Notes: a model not told the origin generated them from the letters alone. 64,000 bases of DNA from Cellulosimicrobium cellulans (GCF_016921195.1 NZ_JAFGYF010000001.1:744001-808000), one strand, 5' to 3'; shown: positions 1 through 9,206, counted from the stretch's first letter. Numbers and translations are program-made.

Positions 1-2
1 TG

Positions 3-452
3 AACCTCGCCGGGATCCCGCCCCTGTCGGGCTTCCTCGGCAAGGTCGGGCTCCTCGAGGAGGGCGTCGCGCAGGGCACGCCGCTCGCGTGGGCCCTCGT
101 CGTGGGGTCGGTCGTCACGTCGCTGCTCACGCTGTACGCGATCGTCAAGGCGTGGAACAAGGCGTTCTGGCAGACGGCGCCCGTCGAGGTCCCCGCGCAG
201 GCGCGCCTCCCGCGCGGCATGGTCGGCCCGGCGACGGCGCTCGTCGCGTTCGGCCTCGCGCTCACCGTGGTCGCGGGCCCGCTCTACTCGTACACCGAGC
301 GCGCGGCCGCGACGCTGCTCGACGGCCACACCTACGTCGACGCCGTGTTCCCGGGCGACTCCGACCGCGGGCAGGGCGAGTCGAACGAGGTCGCGACCGG
401 CGAGACGGACGGCACGGAGCCCGCCGCGACGACCGGGGGTGGGGACGGATGA
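3..452 (+). CDS. mnhD: Mrp-type Na+/H+ antiporter subunit D, 3' part
   Basis: C-terminal 149 residues of the MnhD/MrpD subunit of the multisubunit Na+(K+)/H+ antiporter, a polytopic membrane protein related to complex I NuoM/NuoL. The frame enters from the left edge and reads NLAGIPPLSGFLGK, the conserved loop of antiporter-like subunits, then a hydrophobic helix and an acidic hydrophilic tail. The family is about 500 residues, so most of the gene lies outside the window. Its stop overlaps the next ATG by four bases (ATGA). With the E, F and G subunits following, this is the end of the usual mnh operon. Confidence 0.9.
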   Translation, partial: NLAGIPPLSGFLGKVGLLEEGVAQGTPLAWALVVGSVVTSLLTLYAIVKAWNKAFWQTAPVEVPAQARLPRGMVGPATALVAFGLALTVVAGPLYSYTERAAATLLDGHTYVDAVFPGDSDRGQGESNEVATGETDGTEPAATTGGGDG

Positions 453-1048
453 GCCTGCACCGCCGCCGTCGCGCGCTCGCCTCCGGCTGGTTCGCGCGCG
501 TCACCACGCAGTGGCGCACGATCCTGTGGCTGACGATCGTCTGGGTCATGCTCTGGGGCGACCTGTCGTGGGGCAACGTCCTCGCGGGCGTCATCCTCGG
601 CTTCGCCGTGATCACGTTCTTCCCGCTGCCGTCGATCGCGGCGCGCGGGACGTTCCGGCCGTGGCCGTTCACCGTGCTCGTCGCGCGGTTCGTCTCCGAC
701 CTCGTCGTCGCGTCGTTCCAGGTGAGCCTGCTCGCGCTGAACCCGCGGCACACGCCTCGCGGCGCCGTCGTGGGCGTGCGGCTGCGGAACCCGTCCGACA
801 TCTACCTGACCATCACCGCCGAGCTGTCGTCGCTCGTCCCCGGCTCGATCGTCGTCGAGGCGCACCGCCTCACCGGGATGCTCTACCTGCACGTGCTCGA
901 CGTCGAGGCCGCGGGCGGCGTGGAGAAGGTCCGTGCGGACACGCTCGCGCTCGAGGCGCGCGTGCTGCACGCGCTCGCGTCCAACGACGAGCTGCGGGCC
1001 GCGGGCCTGTACGACGTCCCGTCGGCGCGAGAGGTGGCCGAGGCATGA
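449..1048 (+). CDS. mnhE: Mrp-type Na+/H+ antiporter subunit E
   Basis: 199-residue membrane protein of the MnhE/MrpE family, an accessory subunit needed for assembly and activity of the Mrp antiporter. Two hydrophobic segments sit near residues 25-60 (ILWLTIVWVMLWGDLSWGN). The conserved C-terminal half contains NPSDIYLTITAELSSLVPGS and a HVLDV block, both typical of the family. The ATG at 449 overlaps the mnhD stop by four bases, and the 3' end overlaps mnhF in the same way, so translation is probably coupled. Start codons further upstream in this frame lie inside mnhD and were rejected. Confidence 0.92.
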   Translation: MSLHRRRRALASGWFARVTTQWRTILWLTIVWVMLWGDLSWGNVLAGVILGFAVITFFPLPSIAARGTFRPWPFTVLVARFVSDLVVASFQVSLLALNPRHTPRGAVVGVRLRNPSDIYLTITAELSSLVPGSIVVEAHRLTGMLYLHVLDVEAAGGVEKVRADTLALEARVLHALASNDELRAAGLYDVPSAREVAEA

Positions 1049-1452
1049 CCGACACCGTCTACCTCGTGATCGTCGTGGTGAGCGCCGTGCTGCTCGCCAC
1101 GGGCGCGACCTTCGCCGTCGCGCGCGCCGAGCGCGGGCCGTCGATGCTCGACCGCACGATCGCGCTCGACGTCTTCACGACGACGCTCGTCGGGGCGATC
1201 GCACTGGAGGCCGCGTTCTCGCGGCGCACGGACACCATCCCGATCCTCGTCGTGCTGTCGCTCGTCGGGTTCGTGGGCTCGGTGACGATCGCGCGGTTCG
1301 CGTCGGTCGAGCCCGAGGACGAGGGGCGCATCCGCACGGCCGACGAGGTCGCGGCGGAGGACGCTGCCCGCCGGGAGGCGGAGGAGGCGGACCGCGAGGC
1401 GGCCGTCGATCCCGAGCACCACGGCGGGGCACCCGAGGGGGAGGTGCGGTGA
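1045..1452 (+). CDS. mnhF: Mrp-type Na+/H+ antiporter subunit F
   Basis: 135-residue subunit F. Three hydrophobic helices occupy roughly residues 5-90; the segment GPSMLDRTIALDVFTTTLVGAI matches the conserved G-P-x-x-x-D-R-x-x-A-x-D block of MnhF/MrpF. The last 45 residues are a highly charged Glu/Asp/Arg tail, longer than in most homologues (about 90 residues), presumably cytoplasmic. The start ATG overlaps the mnhE stop (ATGA), and the stop shares one base with the mnhG ATG (TGATG). Confidence 0.92.
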   Translation: MTDTVYLVIVVVSAVLLATGATFAVARAERGPSMLDRTIALDVFTTTLVGAIALEAAFSRRTDTIPILVVLSLVGFVGSVTIARFASVEPEDEGRIRTADEVAAEDAARREAEEADREAAVDPEHHGGAPEGEVR

Positions 1453-1952
1453 TGGACCCGACGACCGCCTTCTGGGACACCGTGGCCGACGTCGTCTCGG
1501 CCGTCTTCCTGCTGTGCGGCGCGTTCCTCGCGTTCGCCGCGGGCGTCGGCGTCGTGCGCTTCCCCGACCTCCTCGCGCGCATGCACGCGGCCACGAAGCC
1601 GCAAGTCCTGGGGCTCATCCTCGTGCTCGCCGGGCTCAGCCTCCGGCTGCGCTCGTGGGGCGCCGTCGCGACGCTCTTCCTCGTCGTGGTCTTCCAGCTC
1701 CTCACCTCGCCCGTCGCGGCGCACATGGTCGGCCGCGCCGGGTACCGGACGGGCAAGGTGCGGACCGACCTGCTCGTCGTCGACGAGCTGACGCGCGACC
1801 AGGACGCGGCCGAGCGCGAGGACGTGGGCGAGCACGAGGGCACCGAGGGTGCCGAGCCCGGCGCCACCGACGACGTGGACCTCGCCGACACCGCCGACGC
1901 GGCCTCCGGCGACGTCGGGCCCGAGGTGGGGTCGGAGACCTCCGAGCGCTGA
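1452..1952 (+). CDS. mnhG: Mrp-type Na+/H+ antiporter subunit G
   Basis: 166-residue subunit G, last gene of the antiporter operon. Three hydrophobic helices lie in the first 100 residues; GVVRFPDLLARMHAATKPQ is the diagnostic MnhG/MrpG signature. A 60-residue acidic tail rich in Asp/Glu/Ala follows and is not part of the family core. ATG at 1452 is chosen; a GTG directly before it (1449) is in the same frame and would add one residue. About 100 bases follow before the next gene, with only a weak 6-bp hairpin near 1989-2005. Confidence 0.92.
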   Translation: MDPTTAFWDTVADVVSAVFLLCGAFLAFAAGVGVVRFPDLLARMHAATKPQVLGLILVLAGLSLRLRSWGAVATLFLVVVFQLLTSPVAAHMVGRAGYRTGKVRTDLLVVDELTRDQDAAEREDVGEHEGTEGAEPGATDDVDLADTADAASGDVGPEVGSETSER

Positions 1953-2053
1953 CGGGCCCGTCGCCACGTGCGGCTCCGACGGCGAGCGCTCCCGGGACTC
2001 GGGAGACCACCGCTCCGCGCGCGGGCCGTGGGCACGGCTGGTAGACCGGCAGC

Positions 2054-3046
2054 ATGGCCGACGCCTCCACGCCCGCTCCGCCGCAGCCGGAGTCGCGCAA
2101 CCCCCGGGTCGCCCGTCCGGAGGACGGCAACGAGAGCACCGTGACCGTCGTCGTCGCGTTCCTGGCGAACGCGCTCATCGCCGGTGCGAAGACCGTCGCC
2201 GCGACGATCACCGGGTCCGCGTCCATGCTCGCCGAGGCCGTGCACTCGTGGGCGGACACCGGCAACGAGATCTTCCTGCTCGTCGCGGACAAGCGCTCCC
2301 GACGCCCCGCCGACGCCGAGCACCCGCTCGGGTTCGGTCGCGAGGCGTACGTGTGGTCGATGTTCGCGGCGATCGGGCTGTTCGCCGTGGGCGCCGGGGT
2401 CTCGATCACGCACGGCATCCAGGAGCTCGTGCACCCGGAGCCGGCGGGCGACTACGTCGTCGCGTACGCCGTGCTGGCGCTCGCGTTCGTCCTGGAGGGC
2501 GTGTCGTTCCTCCGGGCTCGCCGCCAGGCGCGCGACGAGGCGAGGGCGGCCGACCGCGAGACGCTGCACCACGTGCTCGTGACGTCGGACCCGACGCTGC
2601 GCGCGGTGTACGCGGAGGACGCCGCCGCCCTGATCGGCCTCGTCGTCGCGTTCGTGGGCGTGCTCGCCCATCAGGTCACGGGCTCGCCCGTCCCGGACGC
2701 GATCGGCTCGATCGTCGTCGGCGTCGTCCTCGCGGTCGTGTCGGTGGTGCTCATCGACCGCAACCGCCGGTTCCTCGTGGGCGAGGCCGCGATGCCCGCC
2801 ACGCGTGCGGCCGTCCTGGAGGGCATCCGGGACCTGCCCGAGGTGGAGCGCGTGACGTACCTGCGGCTCGAGTACGTCGGCCCGCGCGCGCTGTACCTCG
2901 TGGCGAGCGTGGACCTGCGCGGCGACGAGTCGGAGACGTCCGTCGCACGCCGCCTCGACGACCTCGAGCGCCGCGTGACGTCCGTGCCGCTCATCGCCGG
3001 CGCGGTCTTCACCGTCTCCGCGCCAGAGGAGCCCTCGATCGCCTGA
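2054..3046 (+). CDS. Cation diffusion facilitator (CDF) family metal transporter
   Basis: 330-residue CDF transporter, expected to export divalent metals (Zn, Fe, Mn or Co; substrate not readable from sequence) in exchange for protons. The first helix pair carries HSWADTGNE, the metal-site pattern of TM2, and YAEDAAALIG near residue 180 is the TM5 site. A cytoplasmic ferredoxin-like C-terminal domain covers about residues 235-330. A -10-like TAGACC ends six bases before the ATG, so the transcript is probably leaderless. The gene converges on ogt, with a large perfect inverted repeat between them. Confidence 0.88.
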   Translation: MADASTPAPPQPESRNPRVARPEDGNESTVTVVVAFLANALIAGAKTVAATITGSASMLAEAVHSWADTGNEIFLLVADKRSRRPADAEHPLGFGREAYVWSMFAAIGLFAVGAGVSITHGIQELVHPEPAGDYVVAYAVLALAFVLEGVSFLRARRQARDEARAADRETLHHVLVTSDPTLRAVYAEDAAALIGLVVAFVGVLAHQVTGSPVPDAIGSIVVGVVLAVVSVVLIDRNRRFLVGEAAMPATRAAVLEGIRDLPEVERVTYLRLEYVGPRALYLVASVDLRGDESETSVARRLDDLERRVTSVPLIAGAVFTVSAPEEPSIA

Positions 3047-3124
3047 CCCCACGGTGCCGAACCCGGGGTTGTTCCCGGGTTCGACGCCGAACCCGGGAAC
3101 AACCCCGGGTTCGGCACCGTGGGG
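3047..3124. repeat. Perfect 37-bp inverted repeat, family A palindrome / bidirectional terminator
   Basis: Arms 3047-3083 and 3088-3124 are perfect reverse complements with a 4-base loop (ACGC). Each arm is itself built from the words GCCGAACCCGGG and CCCGGGTTCG. It lies one base after the CDF gene stop and 21 bases before the 3' end of ogt, the right place for a bidirectional terminator. It lacks a T-run on either side, and the same words recur at 40954-41014 in a divergent promoter region, so it may instead be a dispersed palindromic repeat. Confidence 0.85.
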
Positions 3125-3145
3125 GTGGGGGCGACCCGTCCCGGC

Positions 3146-3718
3146 TCAGAGCAGGGAGGGCGCTCCGGTCGCGCGGGCCTCGCGGTCGAGCAGGCTGCGC
3201 TTGACCTCGAGGCCGTAGCGGAAGCCGCCGAGGCTGCCGTCCGTGCGCAGCACCCGGTGGCACGGCACGAACAGCGCGGCCGCGTTCATCGCGCACGCGC
3301 CCGCGGCGGCGCGCACGGCGGCGGGGCGGCCCGAGAGCTCGGCGTACCGCGTGTACGTCACGGGGTCGCCGGGCTCCACCGTGCGCAGCACGTCCCACGC
3401 GTGCGCACGGTAGGGCCCCGAGACCTGGCGCACGGGCACGGCGTCGATCGCGCGCACGTCGCCCGCGTAGTAGGCCCGGACCGCGGCGACGGCGGGCACG
3501 ACGGCGGGGTCGTCGTCCGTCACGGGCGTCACGTCCACGGGACGCAGGTCGGGGTGGACCAGCGCAACGAGCGCCGCGGGCTCGGCGGTCCAGCCGGAGG
3601 CGAGGACCGTGCCGTCGGGGTCGACGACGACCGTGAACGGGCCGTCGGACGTGGCGACGGTCGCGGTGACGGCCGTCGCGGTGGCGGTCGTCGCGGGGGC
3701 GGTGGCTGCGGTGGTCAC
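3146..3718 (-). CDS. ogt: Methylated-DNA--[protein]-cysteine S-methyltransferase (Ogt type)
   Basis: 190-residue suicide repair protein that takes the alkyl group from O6-alkylguanine onto a cysteine. The active site PCHRV is followed by the helix [15 protein letters not shown]; the preceding region has the Tyr and Arg ([11 protein letters not shown]) used for base flipping. The N-terminal 60 residues form the usual small ferredoxin-like domain. GTG at 3718 is chosen because its GTGA overlaps the stop of the upstream Ada/AlkA gene, giving a translationally coupled alkylation-repair operon. Confidence 0.93.
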   Translation of the reverse strand: MTTAATAPATTATATAVTATVATSDGPFTVVVDPDGTVLASGWTAEPAALVALVHPDLRPVDVTPVTDDDPAVVPAVAAVRAYYAGDVRAIDAVPVRQVSGPYRAHAWDVLRTVEPGDPVTYTRYAELSGRPAAVRAAAGACAMNAAALFVPCHRVLRTDGSLGGFRYGLEVKRSLLDREARATGAPSLL

Positions 3719-5322
3719 GGGGTCTCCTTCGTGGGGGCGGACGAGGGTCGGGGAGCCGCTGCGCGCCAGAGGTGCATCGCGGCGTACGAGCGCCACGGCG
3801 CCCAGCGCTCCGCGTGCGCGGCGAGCGCGCGCCGGTCGTCGGGCAGACCGAGCGCCGCGGCGCCCGCGCGGAGGGCGAGGTCGCCGTCGAGCAGGACGTC
3901 GGGGTCGTGCAGGACGCGCATCGCGACGTACCCGGACGTCCAGGGGCCGACGCCGGGCATCGCCTCGAGCGCCGCGCGCTGGGCGGCCGGGTCGTCGGCG
4001 GCGGAGAGCGCGAGCGACCCGTCGGCGAGCGCGCGCGCGACCCCGAGGATCGCGGCCGTCCGTCGCGCGGGCCCGCGCACGAGGTCGGCACCGCCGTCGG
4101 CGAGCTGCGCCGGCGTGGGGAAGAGACGGGTCGGCCCGAACCGGGACGCGAACGGCGTGCCCAGCGCGACCGCGAGCCGCGACAGGTGCGTCCGCGCGGC
4201 GGCGACCGAGATCTGCTGCCCGACGAGGGCGCGCACGAGGATCTCCGTCGCGTCGACCGCGCCCGGGACGCGGACGCCCGGGACGGCGTGCACCGACGCG
4301 GCGAGCGCCGGGTCGGCCGCGAGGGCCGCGTCCACGGCCGCGGGGTCCGCGTCGAGGTCGAAGAGGCGACGGACCCGGGCGATCGCCGCGGGCAGGTCGG
4401 CCACGGACGTGAGCTCGAGCTCGACGTGGAACCGAGCCCCGCCGCGGGCGCTGCCCGGTGTCGGGCCGTACGTCGCGCGGAACGCGCCCGGACCGTGCGG
4501 CAGCGCGAGCGTGCGCGCGTACGACAGGACGGGACCGGTCAGGTCGGCGACCTCGACGCCGTCGACGGCGCGCGCGGCGAGGAACGCGAAGACGCCGCGC
4601 CCGTCGAAGGGCTCGCGCAGGGGGAGCGTGAGGTCGAGCACCGCGGTGGTGCCGCCGTCGTCCCCGACGGCGCCCGGGTCGCCCGGGACGCGCCCGCCCG
4701 TGCCGCGGGCAGGGGCCGGGCGGTCGGGCCGCGCCCGACGGCGCAGCTCGCTCGGTGTCGTGTCGAAGACCTCGGTGATCGTGTCGTTGAACTGCCGGAC
4801 GCTGCCGAAGCCGGCGGCGAACGCGACGTCGGCGAGGCGGAGGTCGGTGCCCGTGAGCAGTGCGCGAGCGGTCTGGGCGCGCAGCGCGCGGGCGAGCGCG
4901 ACGGGCCCCGCACCCAGCTCCGCGACGAGCACGCGGTGCACGTGCCTCGGCGAGTACCCGAGCCGCGCGGCGAGTCCGTCGACGCCCTCGCGGTCCACGA
5001 CGCCGTCCGCGACGAGCCGCATCGCGCGGGCCGAGAGGTCGTGCCCGAGGTCCCAGCTCGGCGTGCCGGGCACGGCCTCGGGGAGGCACCGCTTGCACGC
5101 GCGGTAGCCGGCCTCGTGCGCAGCCGCGGACGTGAGGTAGAACGTGACGTTCTCCGGCTTGGGCGTGCGCGCAGGGCACGACGGGCGGCAGTAGATCCCC
5201 GTGCTGCTCACCGCGGTGATGAACTGCCCGTCGAACCGGCGGTCGCGCGACGCGATGGCGCGGTAGCGCTCCGCGAACACGGGGTCCGCCGCTGCGCGAG
5301 GAGTCGCGAGGGTCGTGGTCAT
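3715..5322 (-). CDS. alkA: Ada zinc domain / AraC HTH / AlkA 3-methyladenine glycosylase fusion
   Basis: 535 residues joining methyl-sensing and base-excision functions. Residues 10-85 form the Ada N-terminal zinc domain with C45, C49, C76 and C79 (GIYCRPSC ... CKRC). C45 matches E. coli Ada Cys38, which accepts methyl from phosphotriesters. An AraC-type helix-turn-helix follows (about 90-200), then an AlkA N-terminal domain and an HhH-GPD glycosylase domain with GVGPWTSGY and catalytic D481. It probably both activates and executes alkylation repair. A -10-like GAGGAT ends six bases before the ATG, suggesting a leaderless mRNA. ogt follows with a 4-base overlap. Confidence 0.93.
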   Translation of the reverse strand: MTTTLATPRAAADPVFAERYRAIASRDRRFDGQFITAVSSTGIYCRPSCPARTPKPENVTFYLTSAAAHEAGYRACKRCLPEAVPGTPSWDLGHDLSARAMRLVADGVVDREGVDGLAARLGYSPRHVHRVLVAELGAGPVALARALRAQTARALLTGTDLRLADVAFAAGFGSVRQFNDTITEVFDTTPSELRRRARPDRPAPARGTGGRVPGDPGAVGDDGGTTAVLDLTLPLREPFDGRGVFAFLAARAVDGVEVADLTGPVLSYARTLALPHGPGAFRATYGPTPGSARGGARFHVELELTSVADLPAAIARVRRLFDLDADPAAVDAALAADPALAASVHAVPGVRVPGAVDATEILVRALVGQQISVAAARTHLSRLAVALGTPFASRFGPTRLFPTPAQLADGGADLVRGPARRTAAILGVARALADGSLALSAADDPAAQRAALEAMPGVGPWTSGYVAMRVLHDPDVLLDGDLALRAGAAALGLPDDRRALAAHAERWAPWRSYAAMHLWRAAAPRPSSAPTKETP

Positions 5323-5519
5323 GCCTCGATCCTCACCCGCGGGACGACCCCTTGGCTAGCGGGATTCGGACACGACGGTGGGGTCGTCGTCGGCACGACG
5401 TCGACGCCGAGGAGCGTGCTCGCACGATGTTCGCGGCGATGGACGCGTCCACGCCGACGCCAGGGGAGCGGTCCGCCGGACGCGACCCGGCCGCCGGACC
5501 CGGCCGCCCGACCCGGCCG

Positions 5520-6491
5520 TCAGACCCGGGCGTCGAGCCAGTCGAGGACCTCTCGCAGGTAGGTCGACCGGGCGGGCTCGGGGGAGAGGGCGAGGTCGTG
5601 CGCGCCGCCCTCCACGGCGACGACCGTGACGTCGTCGCCCAGCCGCTCGGCGCGCGAGGTGATGTGGCCGACGTCGAGCACGCTGTCGGTCGTGAGGAGC
5701 GCGTCGTGCCAGCCGGACGCCGGGCCGCTGCGCGCGGACGCGAGCACGAGGACCGGGCAGTCGACGTGCAGGCCGCGCCCGACGCGCGCGTGCCCCCGCC
5801 GTACCGCCCGCAGGAACCCCGCTCGCACCGGGAAGCCCTCGATCGGCTTCCACGCGAGGTCGAAGTCCCACTCGCCGCCCGTGCTCGCGTGCAGGGCCTG
5901 CGCCCAGTGCGGGTCGAGCCCGCCCACGACGAGCCGCGGCGCGAACCGCCCGACGACGTCGATCACCCGCGTCACCGGCCCGCGGAACACCCACGGCTTG
6001 TTGAGGTCGAACCACGGGCTGTTCAGCACGAGCGCCGCGAGCCGCCCGGGTCGCGCGTCCGCCCACAGGCTCGCGACCAGCCCGCCCGTCGAGTGCCCCA
6101 GCGCGACGAGCCGCTCGTGGCCCTCCGCGCGGATCGCCCGCGCGGCCGCGTCGAGGTCGCGGGCGTAGACGGCGAGGTCGGTGACGAAGTTCGGGTCGTC
6201 GTCGGGCCGTGACGGCGCGCCCGAGCCGCGGCCGATCGAGCGCCCGTAGCCCCGTAGGTCGAGCGCGTAGAACCGGTAGCCACGGGCCTCGACCGCCTCC
6301 GCGACGTGCGCCTGGAAGAAGTAGTCGATGAACCCGTGCACGTACAGCACCGCCGGCCGGTCGCCCGCCGGCGCCGCGCCATCGCGTCGCACCAGGGTCG
6401 CGACCGCGCCGTCCGGCAGGTCGAGGTCGCGCGCCACCCAGTCCTCGCCCAGCACGTCCGTGCGCCACTCCGGCGTCTGCGTCGAGGCCAT
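5520..6491 (-). CDS. Alpha/beta-hydrolase, lysophospholipase/serine-aminopeptidase type
   Basis: 323-residue alpha/beta-hydrolase. The oxyanion strand VLYVHGFIDYFF, the helix ALDLRGYGRS and the nucleophile elbow GHSTGG (S134) are clear; the catalytic His is probably in VEGGAHDLALS near the C-terminus. This layout fits the S33/monoacylglycerol-lipase-like group, but the substrate cannot be told. ATG at 6491 is chosen over one nine codons upstream because GGGAG lies six bases before it. It is transcribed divergently from the CoA hydrolase gene at 6591 and stands alone. Confidence 0.85.
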   Translation of the reverse strand: MASTQTPEWRTDVLGEDWVARDLDLPDGAVATLVRRDGAAPAGDRPAVLYVHGFIDYFFQAHVAEAVEARGYRFYALDLRGYGRSIGRGSGAPSRPDDDPNFVTDLAVYARDLDAAARAIRAEGHERLVALGHSTGGLVASLWADARPGRLAALVLNSPWFDLNKPWVFRGPVTRVIDVVGRFAPRLVVGGLDPHWAQALHASTGGEWDFDLAWKPIEGFPVRAGFLRAVRRGHARVGRGLHVDCPVLVLASARSGPASGWHDALLTTDSVLDVGHITSRAERLGDDVTVVAVEGGAHDLALSPEPARSTYLREVLDWLDARV

Positions 6492-6590
6492 CCGCTTCTC
6501 CCGTCCTCGCTCCACCACGTGTCAGCAGATTCTCGCGTCCCGGCGCGATCCCTGGGCGACAACGCGCGGGCGCGGGGTAGCGTGATGCGG

Positions 6591-7922
6591 ATGACGAGCG
6601 AGATCCTCGCCCGCGTCGACGACGGCGTCGGGCACCTCACCCTGGACCGGCCTCGCGCGCTCAACGCGCTCGGCTACGCGATGCTCGGCGAGATCGCCGA
6701 CGTGCTGGAGGAGTGGCGCGTCGACCCGACCGTGCGCGTGGTGCTGCTCGACGGGGCGGGCGACCGCGGCCTGTGCGCGGGCGGCGACGTGCGCGAGCTG
6801 CGCGCGTCGATCCTGGCCGGGCGCCAGGCCGACGCGCGCCGGTACTTCCGGCGCGAGTACGCGGTCGACGCGGCGCTCGCGGAGCTGCCCGTGCCCGTCG
6901 TGACGATCATGGACGGCATCACCATGGGCGGCGGCGTCGGCCTCGGCGCGCACGCGCCGGTCCGCGTCGTGACCGAACGGTCGCGCGTCGCCATGCCGGA
7001 GACGCGGATCGGCTTCACGCCCGACGTCGGCGGTTCCTGGCTCCTGGCCCGTGCGCCCGGGCGGCTCGGGGAGATGCTCGCGCTCGGTGCCGTGACGATG
7101 GACGCCGGCGACGCGATCTTCGCCGGTCTCGCCGACCACTACGTGCCGAGCGAGCGGCTGTCCGTGCTCGCCGCCGATCTCGCCGCGCTCGCGACCGCGG
7201 GCGTCGACCCGCTCGACGTCGAGGACGTCAGGGAGGTCGTGCGCCGCCACGCCCTGCCCGCCCCCGTCTCGCGCCTGGTCGCGCGCCAGGCCGTGGTCGA
7301 CGCCGCGTACGCGGCGGACACGGTGCCCGAGATCGTCGCCCGGCTGCGTGCCGCCGCCCGGGACGGGGACGGCCAGGCGGGCGCCGAGGCCGACGAGCTG
7401 GAGCGGCTGTCGCCCACCGCGGTCACCGTGGCGCTCGCGGCGGTCCGCAGCGCGCGCGGCCTGCCGGACCTGCGCGCCGCGCTCGTGCAGGAGTACGGGC
7501 TCGTCTCGTGGTTCGTCGACACGCAGCCCGACCTCGTCGAGGGCGTCCGCGCGCAGGTGGTCGACAAGGACCGCAACCCGTCGTGGCGGCCCGCGACGCT
7601 CGCCGAGGTCGACCCGGGCATCGGCGCCGAGGCGCTCGCGTACGTGCCCGCGGAGGCGCTGTGGGACGACGCCCTGAGCCCGCGGCTGGCGCGCCGCGCC
7701 GTCGAGGCCGTGGTCCGCCGGTTCAGCGAGGACGAGCCGACGCCGGACGAGCTCGCGGAGGCGCTCGACGACCTCGTGGTCGAGCTCGTCGAGCGGCACG
7801 ACGACGGCGGCACGGTCGTGCACCTCGCGGACTCCTGCGGGGAGCACCTCCTCGACGGCTACCGGCCCGCGGTGCGGTTCGACGCCGTGGGGGACGTCGT
7901 CGAGGTCACCGTCGAGTCCTGA
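6591..7922 (+). CDS. Enoyl-CoA hydratase/isomerase family protein, 3-hydroxyisobutyryl-CoA hydrolase-like
   Basis: 443 residues. The crotonase fold has RGLCAGGDVR (oxyanion hole, near 59-68), GITMGGGVGL (109-118) and MPETRIGFTPDVGGSW (135-150). The last block, plus RNPSWRPATLAEV further on, is the pattern of 3-hydroxyisobutyryl-CoA hydrolases of valine breakdown. Those enzymes are usually about 350 residues; here some 90 extra residues of no recognised domain follow. TAGCGT ends seven bases before the ATG at 6591, favouring this leaderless start over an ATG two codons upstream. The gene converges on the ThuA-domain gene. Confidence 0.82.
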   Translation: MTSEILARVDDGVGHLTLDRPRALNALGYAMLGEIADVLEEWRVDPTVRVVLLDGAGDRGLCAGGDVRELRASILAGRQADARRYFRREYAVDAALAELPVPVVTIMDGITMGGGVGLGAHAPVRVVTERSRVAMPETRIGFTPDVGGSWLLARAPGRLGEMLALGAVTMDAGDAIFAGLADHYVPSERLSVLAADLAALATAGVDPLDVEDVREVVRRHALPAPVSRLVARQAVVDAAYAADTVPEIVARLRAAARDGDGQAGAEADELERLSPTAVTVALAAVRSARGLPDLRAALVQEYGLVSWFVDTQPDLVEGVRAQVVDKDRNPSWRPATLAEVDPGIGAEALAYVPAEALWDDALSPRLARRAVEAVVRRFSEDEPTPDELAEALDDLVVELVERHDDGGTVVHLADSCGEHLLDGYRPAVRFDAVGDVVEVTVES

Positions 7923-7946
7923 CGGCGCGCCTGCCGCAAGAGCCGA

Positions 7947-7976
7947 AGCGGCCACGCCCGGGCAGGCGTGGCCGCT
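7947..7976. terminator. Bidirectional hairpin between convergent genes
   Basis: Perfect 12-bp arms, AGCGGCCACGCC at 7947-7958 and its complement at 7965-7976, with a 6-base loop. It sits 24 bases after the CoA hydrolase stop and 24 bases before the ThuA gene 3' end, so it can end transcripts from both sides. No T-run follows, as is common in GC-rich actinobacteria. Confidence 0.8.
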
Positions 7977-7999
7977 CCGGTCGAGCAGGGCTCTCGCGG

Positions 8000-9085
8000 T
8001 CAGGAGACGAGCGTCTGCTGCCACTCGATCAGGTCGGCGATCTTGGCGACGAGGGTCTCGTCCTGGAGGCCGTGCGCCTTCCCCTTCGCCTGCTTGAGGA
8101 TCGCGATGGCGTCGGCGTGCTCGCCCGCGTCCGCCGCGGCCTCGGCCCGGTCGAGGTAGTCGCTCACCCCGGCGGAGAGCTTCTCCGCACGGTTCGACCC
8201 CGTCGAGAGCGACGTCACGATGCCGTCGACCTCCTTGAAGGTGACGCAGTCACCACCGCCGCTCACCTTGCCGGCCGTCCACTCGATGCCGCCCGCGAGG
8301 TGCGCGAGGAAGACCGGGTCCGAGTACGAGGAGTCGACGTGGCCGGCGCCCTCGTACCAGGAGCGTCCGCCCTCGAAGTTCTGGCACCACGCCAGGGGGT
8401 GGTCGTCGCCCATGGCGTCGCGGCCGGGGTTGTACGTCGACTCGTCGAGGGTGATGAGCACGTGCACGTCCTCACGCGGGTTGCTCGTGAAGTTGTACCA
8501 CTCGTCGAACCGCGTCCACTCCGCGGGGAGCATCTCGGTCGACGGGTGGCCAGGGCTCTCGACGCGCATCGTGGCCGTCTGCTGGGCCGGGTGGCTCTTG
8601 AAGCGGGCCGACCCGCCGCTGAGCTCGCCGTACCACGGCACCGCGTGCATGGTGTCGGTCGCGGCGTGCAGGCCCACGTAGCCGCCACCGGCGCGGATGT
8701 ACCCCTGCAGGGCCGCAAGCTCGGAGTCGTCCAGGAGGCGCGGGCGCGCGGGGTCCTGGTTGTTCGTGCCGTCGACGGGCGACGCGAAGAGGATCGTCGC
8801 GTACTGCGACAGGTCCTCGGCGCTCGTGAACGGCGTCGAGTCGAGCGTCAGCTCGGGCTGTCGCGAGTCCCACACGTCGACCGTGAACCCGCGCTCCTCG
8901 CCGATGGCGATGACCGCCTCCGTCGTCTCGTCGATGTGCGAGTGGCGGAAGCCCAGGGTCTCGCCGACGACGAGGACCTTGTACTCGTCGTCGGCCGCGC
9001 TCGCCGGTACCGCGGCGACCCCGACCGCGAGCGCGCTTGCTGCTGCGGCGAGGCCCGTGGCCAGGCGCCAGGCGTGATGCTTCAT
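8000..9085 (-). CDS. Secreted ThuA-domain protein
   Basis: 361 residues with a Sec signal peptide (positive MKHHAWR, Ala-rich core, cleavage near AVPASA-AD at about residue 30). Residues 33-270 form a ThuA-like (class I glutamine amidotransferase-fold) domain: VLVVGETLGFRHSHID, GGGYVGLHAATDT, and HPLAWCQNFEGGRSWYEGAGH. ThuA proteins are linked to trehalose/disaccharide use and glycan metabolism, but the chemistry of secreted members is unknown. The last 90 residues form a helical, Ala-rich module. The ribosome binding site GAGGAG lies five bases before the ATG. An AT-rich patch about 105 bases upstream may be an operator. Confidence 0.85.
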   Translation of the reverse strand: MKHHAWRLATGLAAAASALAVGVAAVPASAADDEYKVLVVGETLGFRHSHIDETTEAVIAIGEERGFTVDVWDSRQPELTLDSTPFTSAEDLSQYATILFASPVDGTNNQDPARPRLLDDSELAALQGYIRAGGGYVGLHAATDTMHAVPWYGELSGGSARFKSHPAQQTATMRVESPGHPSTEMLPAEWTRFDEWYNFTSNPREDVHVLITLDESTYNPGRDAMGDDHPLAWCQNFEGGRSWYEGAGHVDSSYSDPVFLAHLAGGIEWTAGKVSGGGDCVTFKEVDGIVTSLSTGSNRAEKLSAGVSDYLDRAEAAADAGEHADAIAILKQAKGKAHGLQDETLVAKIADLIEWQQTLVS

Positions 9086-9188
9086 GGTGACTCCTCGTTG
9101 AGTGAACCGTTACGCCCCCCGCGCTCCGCCGGGCACCCGGGCGACCGGCGGCTCGGGCGACCGTAACCCGCTCCGGACTCAAAAGGCG

Positions 9189-9206
9189 ATATCGATAAAC
9201 AAATAC
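9189..9206 (-). promoter_or_regulatory. AT-rich island upstream of the ThuA gene, possible operator
   Basis: The stretch around 9189-9206 is strikingly A+T-rich for this genome and contains TATCGATA (9190-9197, palindromic) next to GATATC. It lies about 105 bases upstream of the ThuA-domain gene start, read from the minus strand, in a 253-base intergenic gap. LacI-family sugar regulators often use palindromes with a central CG, so an operator is plausible, but no consensus is matched with certainty. Confidence 0.35.

Noticed and set aside
1175-3052. Minus-strand frame opposite mnhF, mnhG and the CDF gene
   Set aside because: Covers three genes that have clear families; no start signal or domain of its own.
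5323-5519. Possible small gene between the alkA fusion and the alpha/beta-hydrolase
   Set aside because: No frame has a start with a promoter or ribosome binding site signal, and the sequence is mostly simple CCCGGC-type words.
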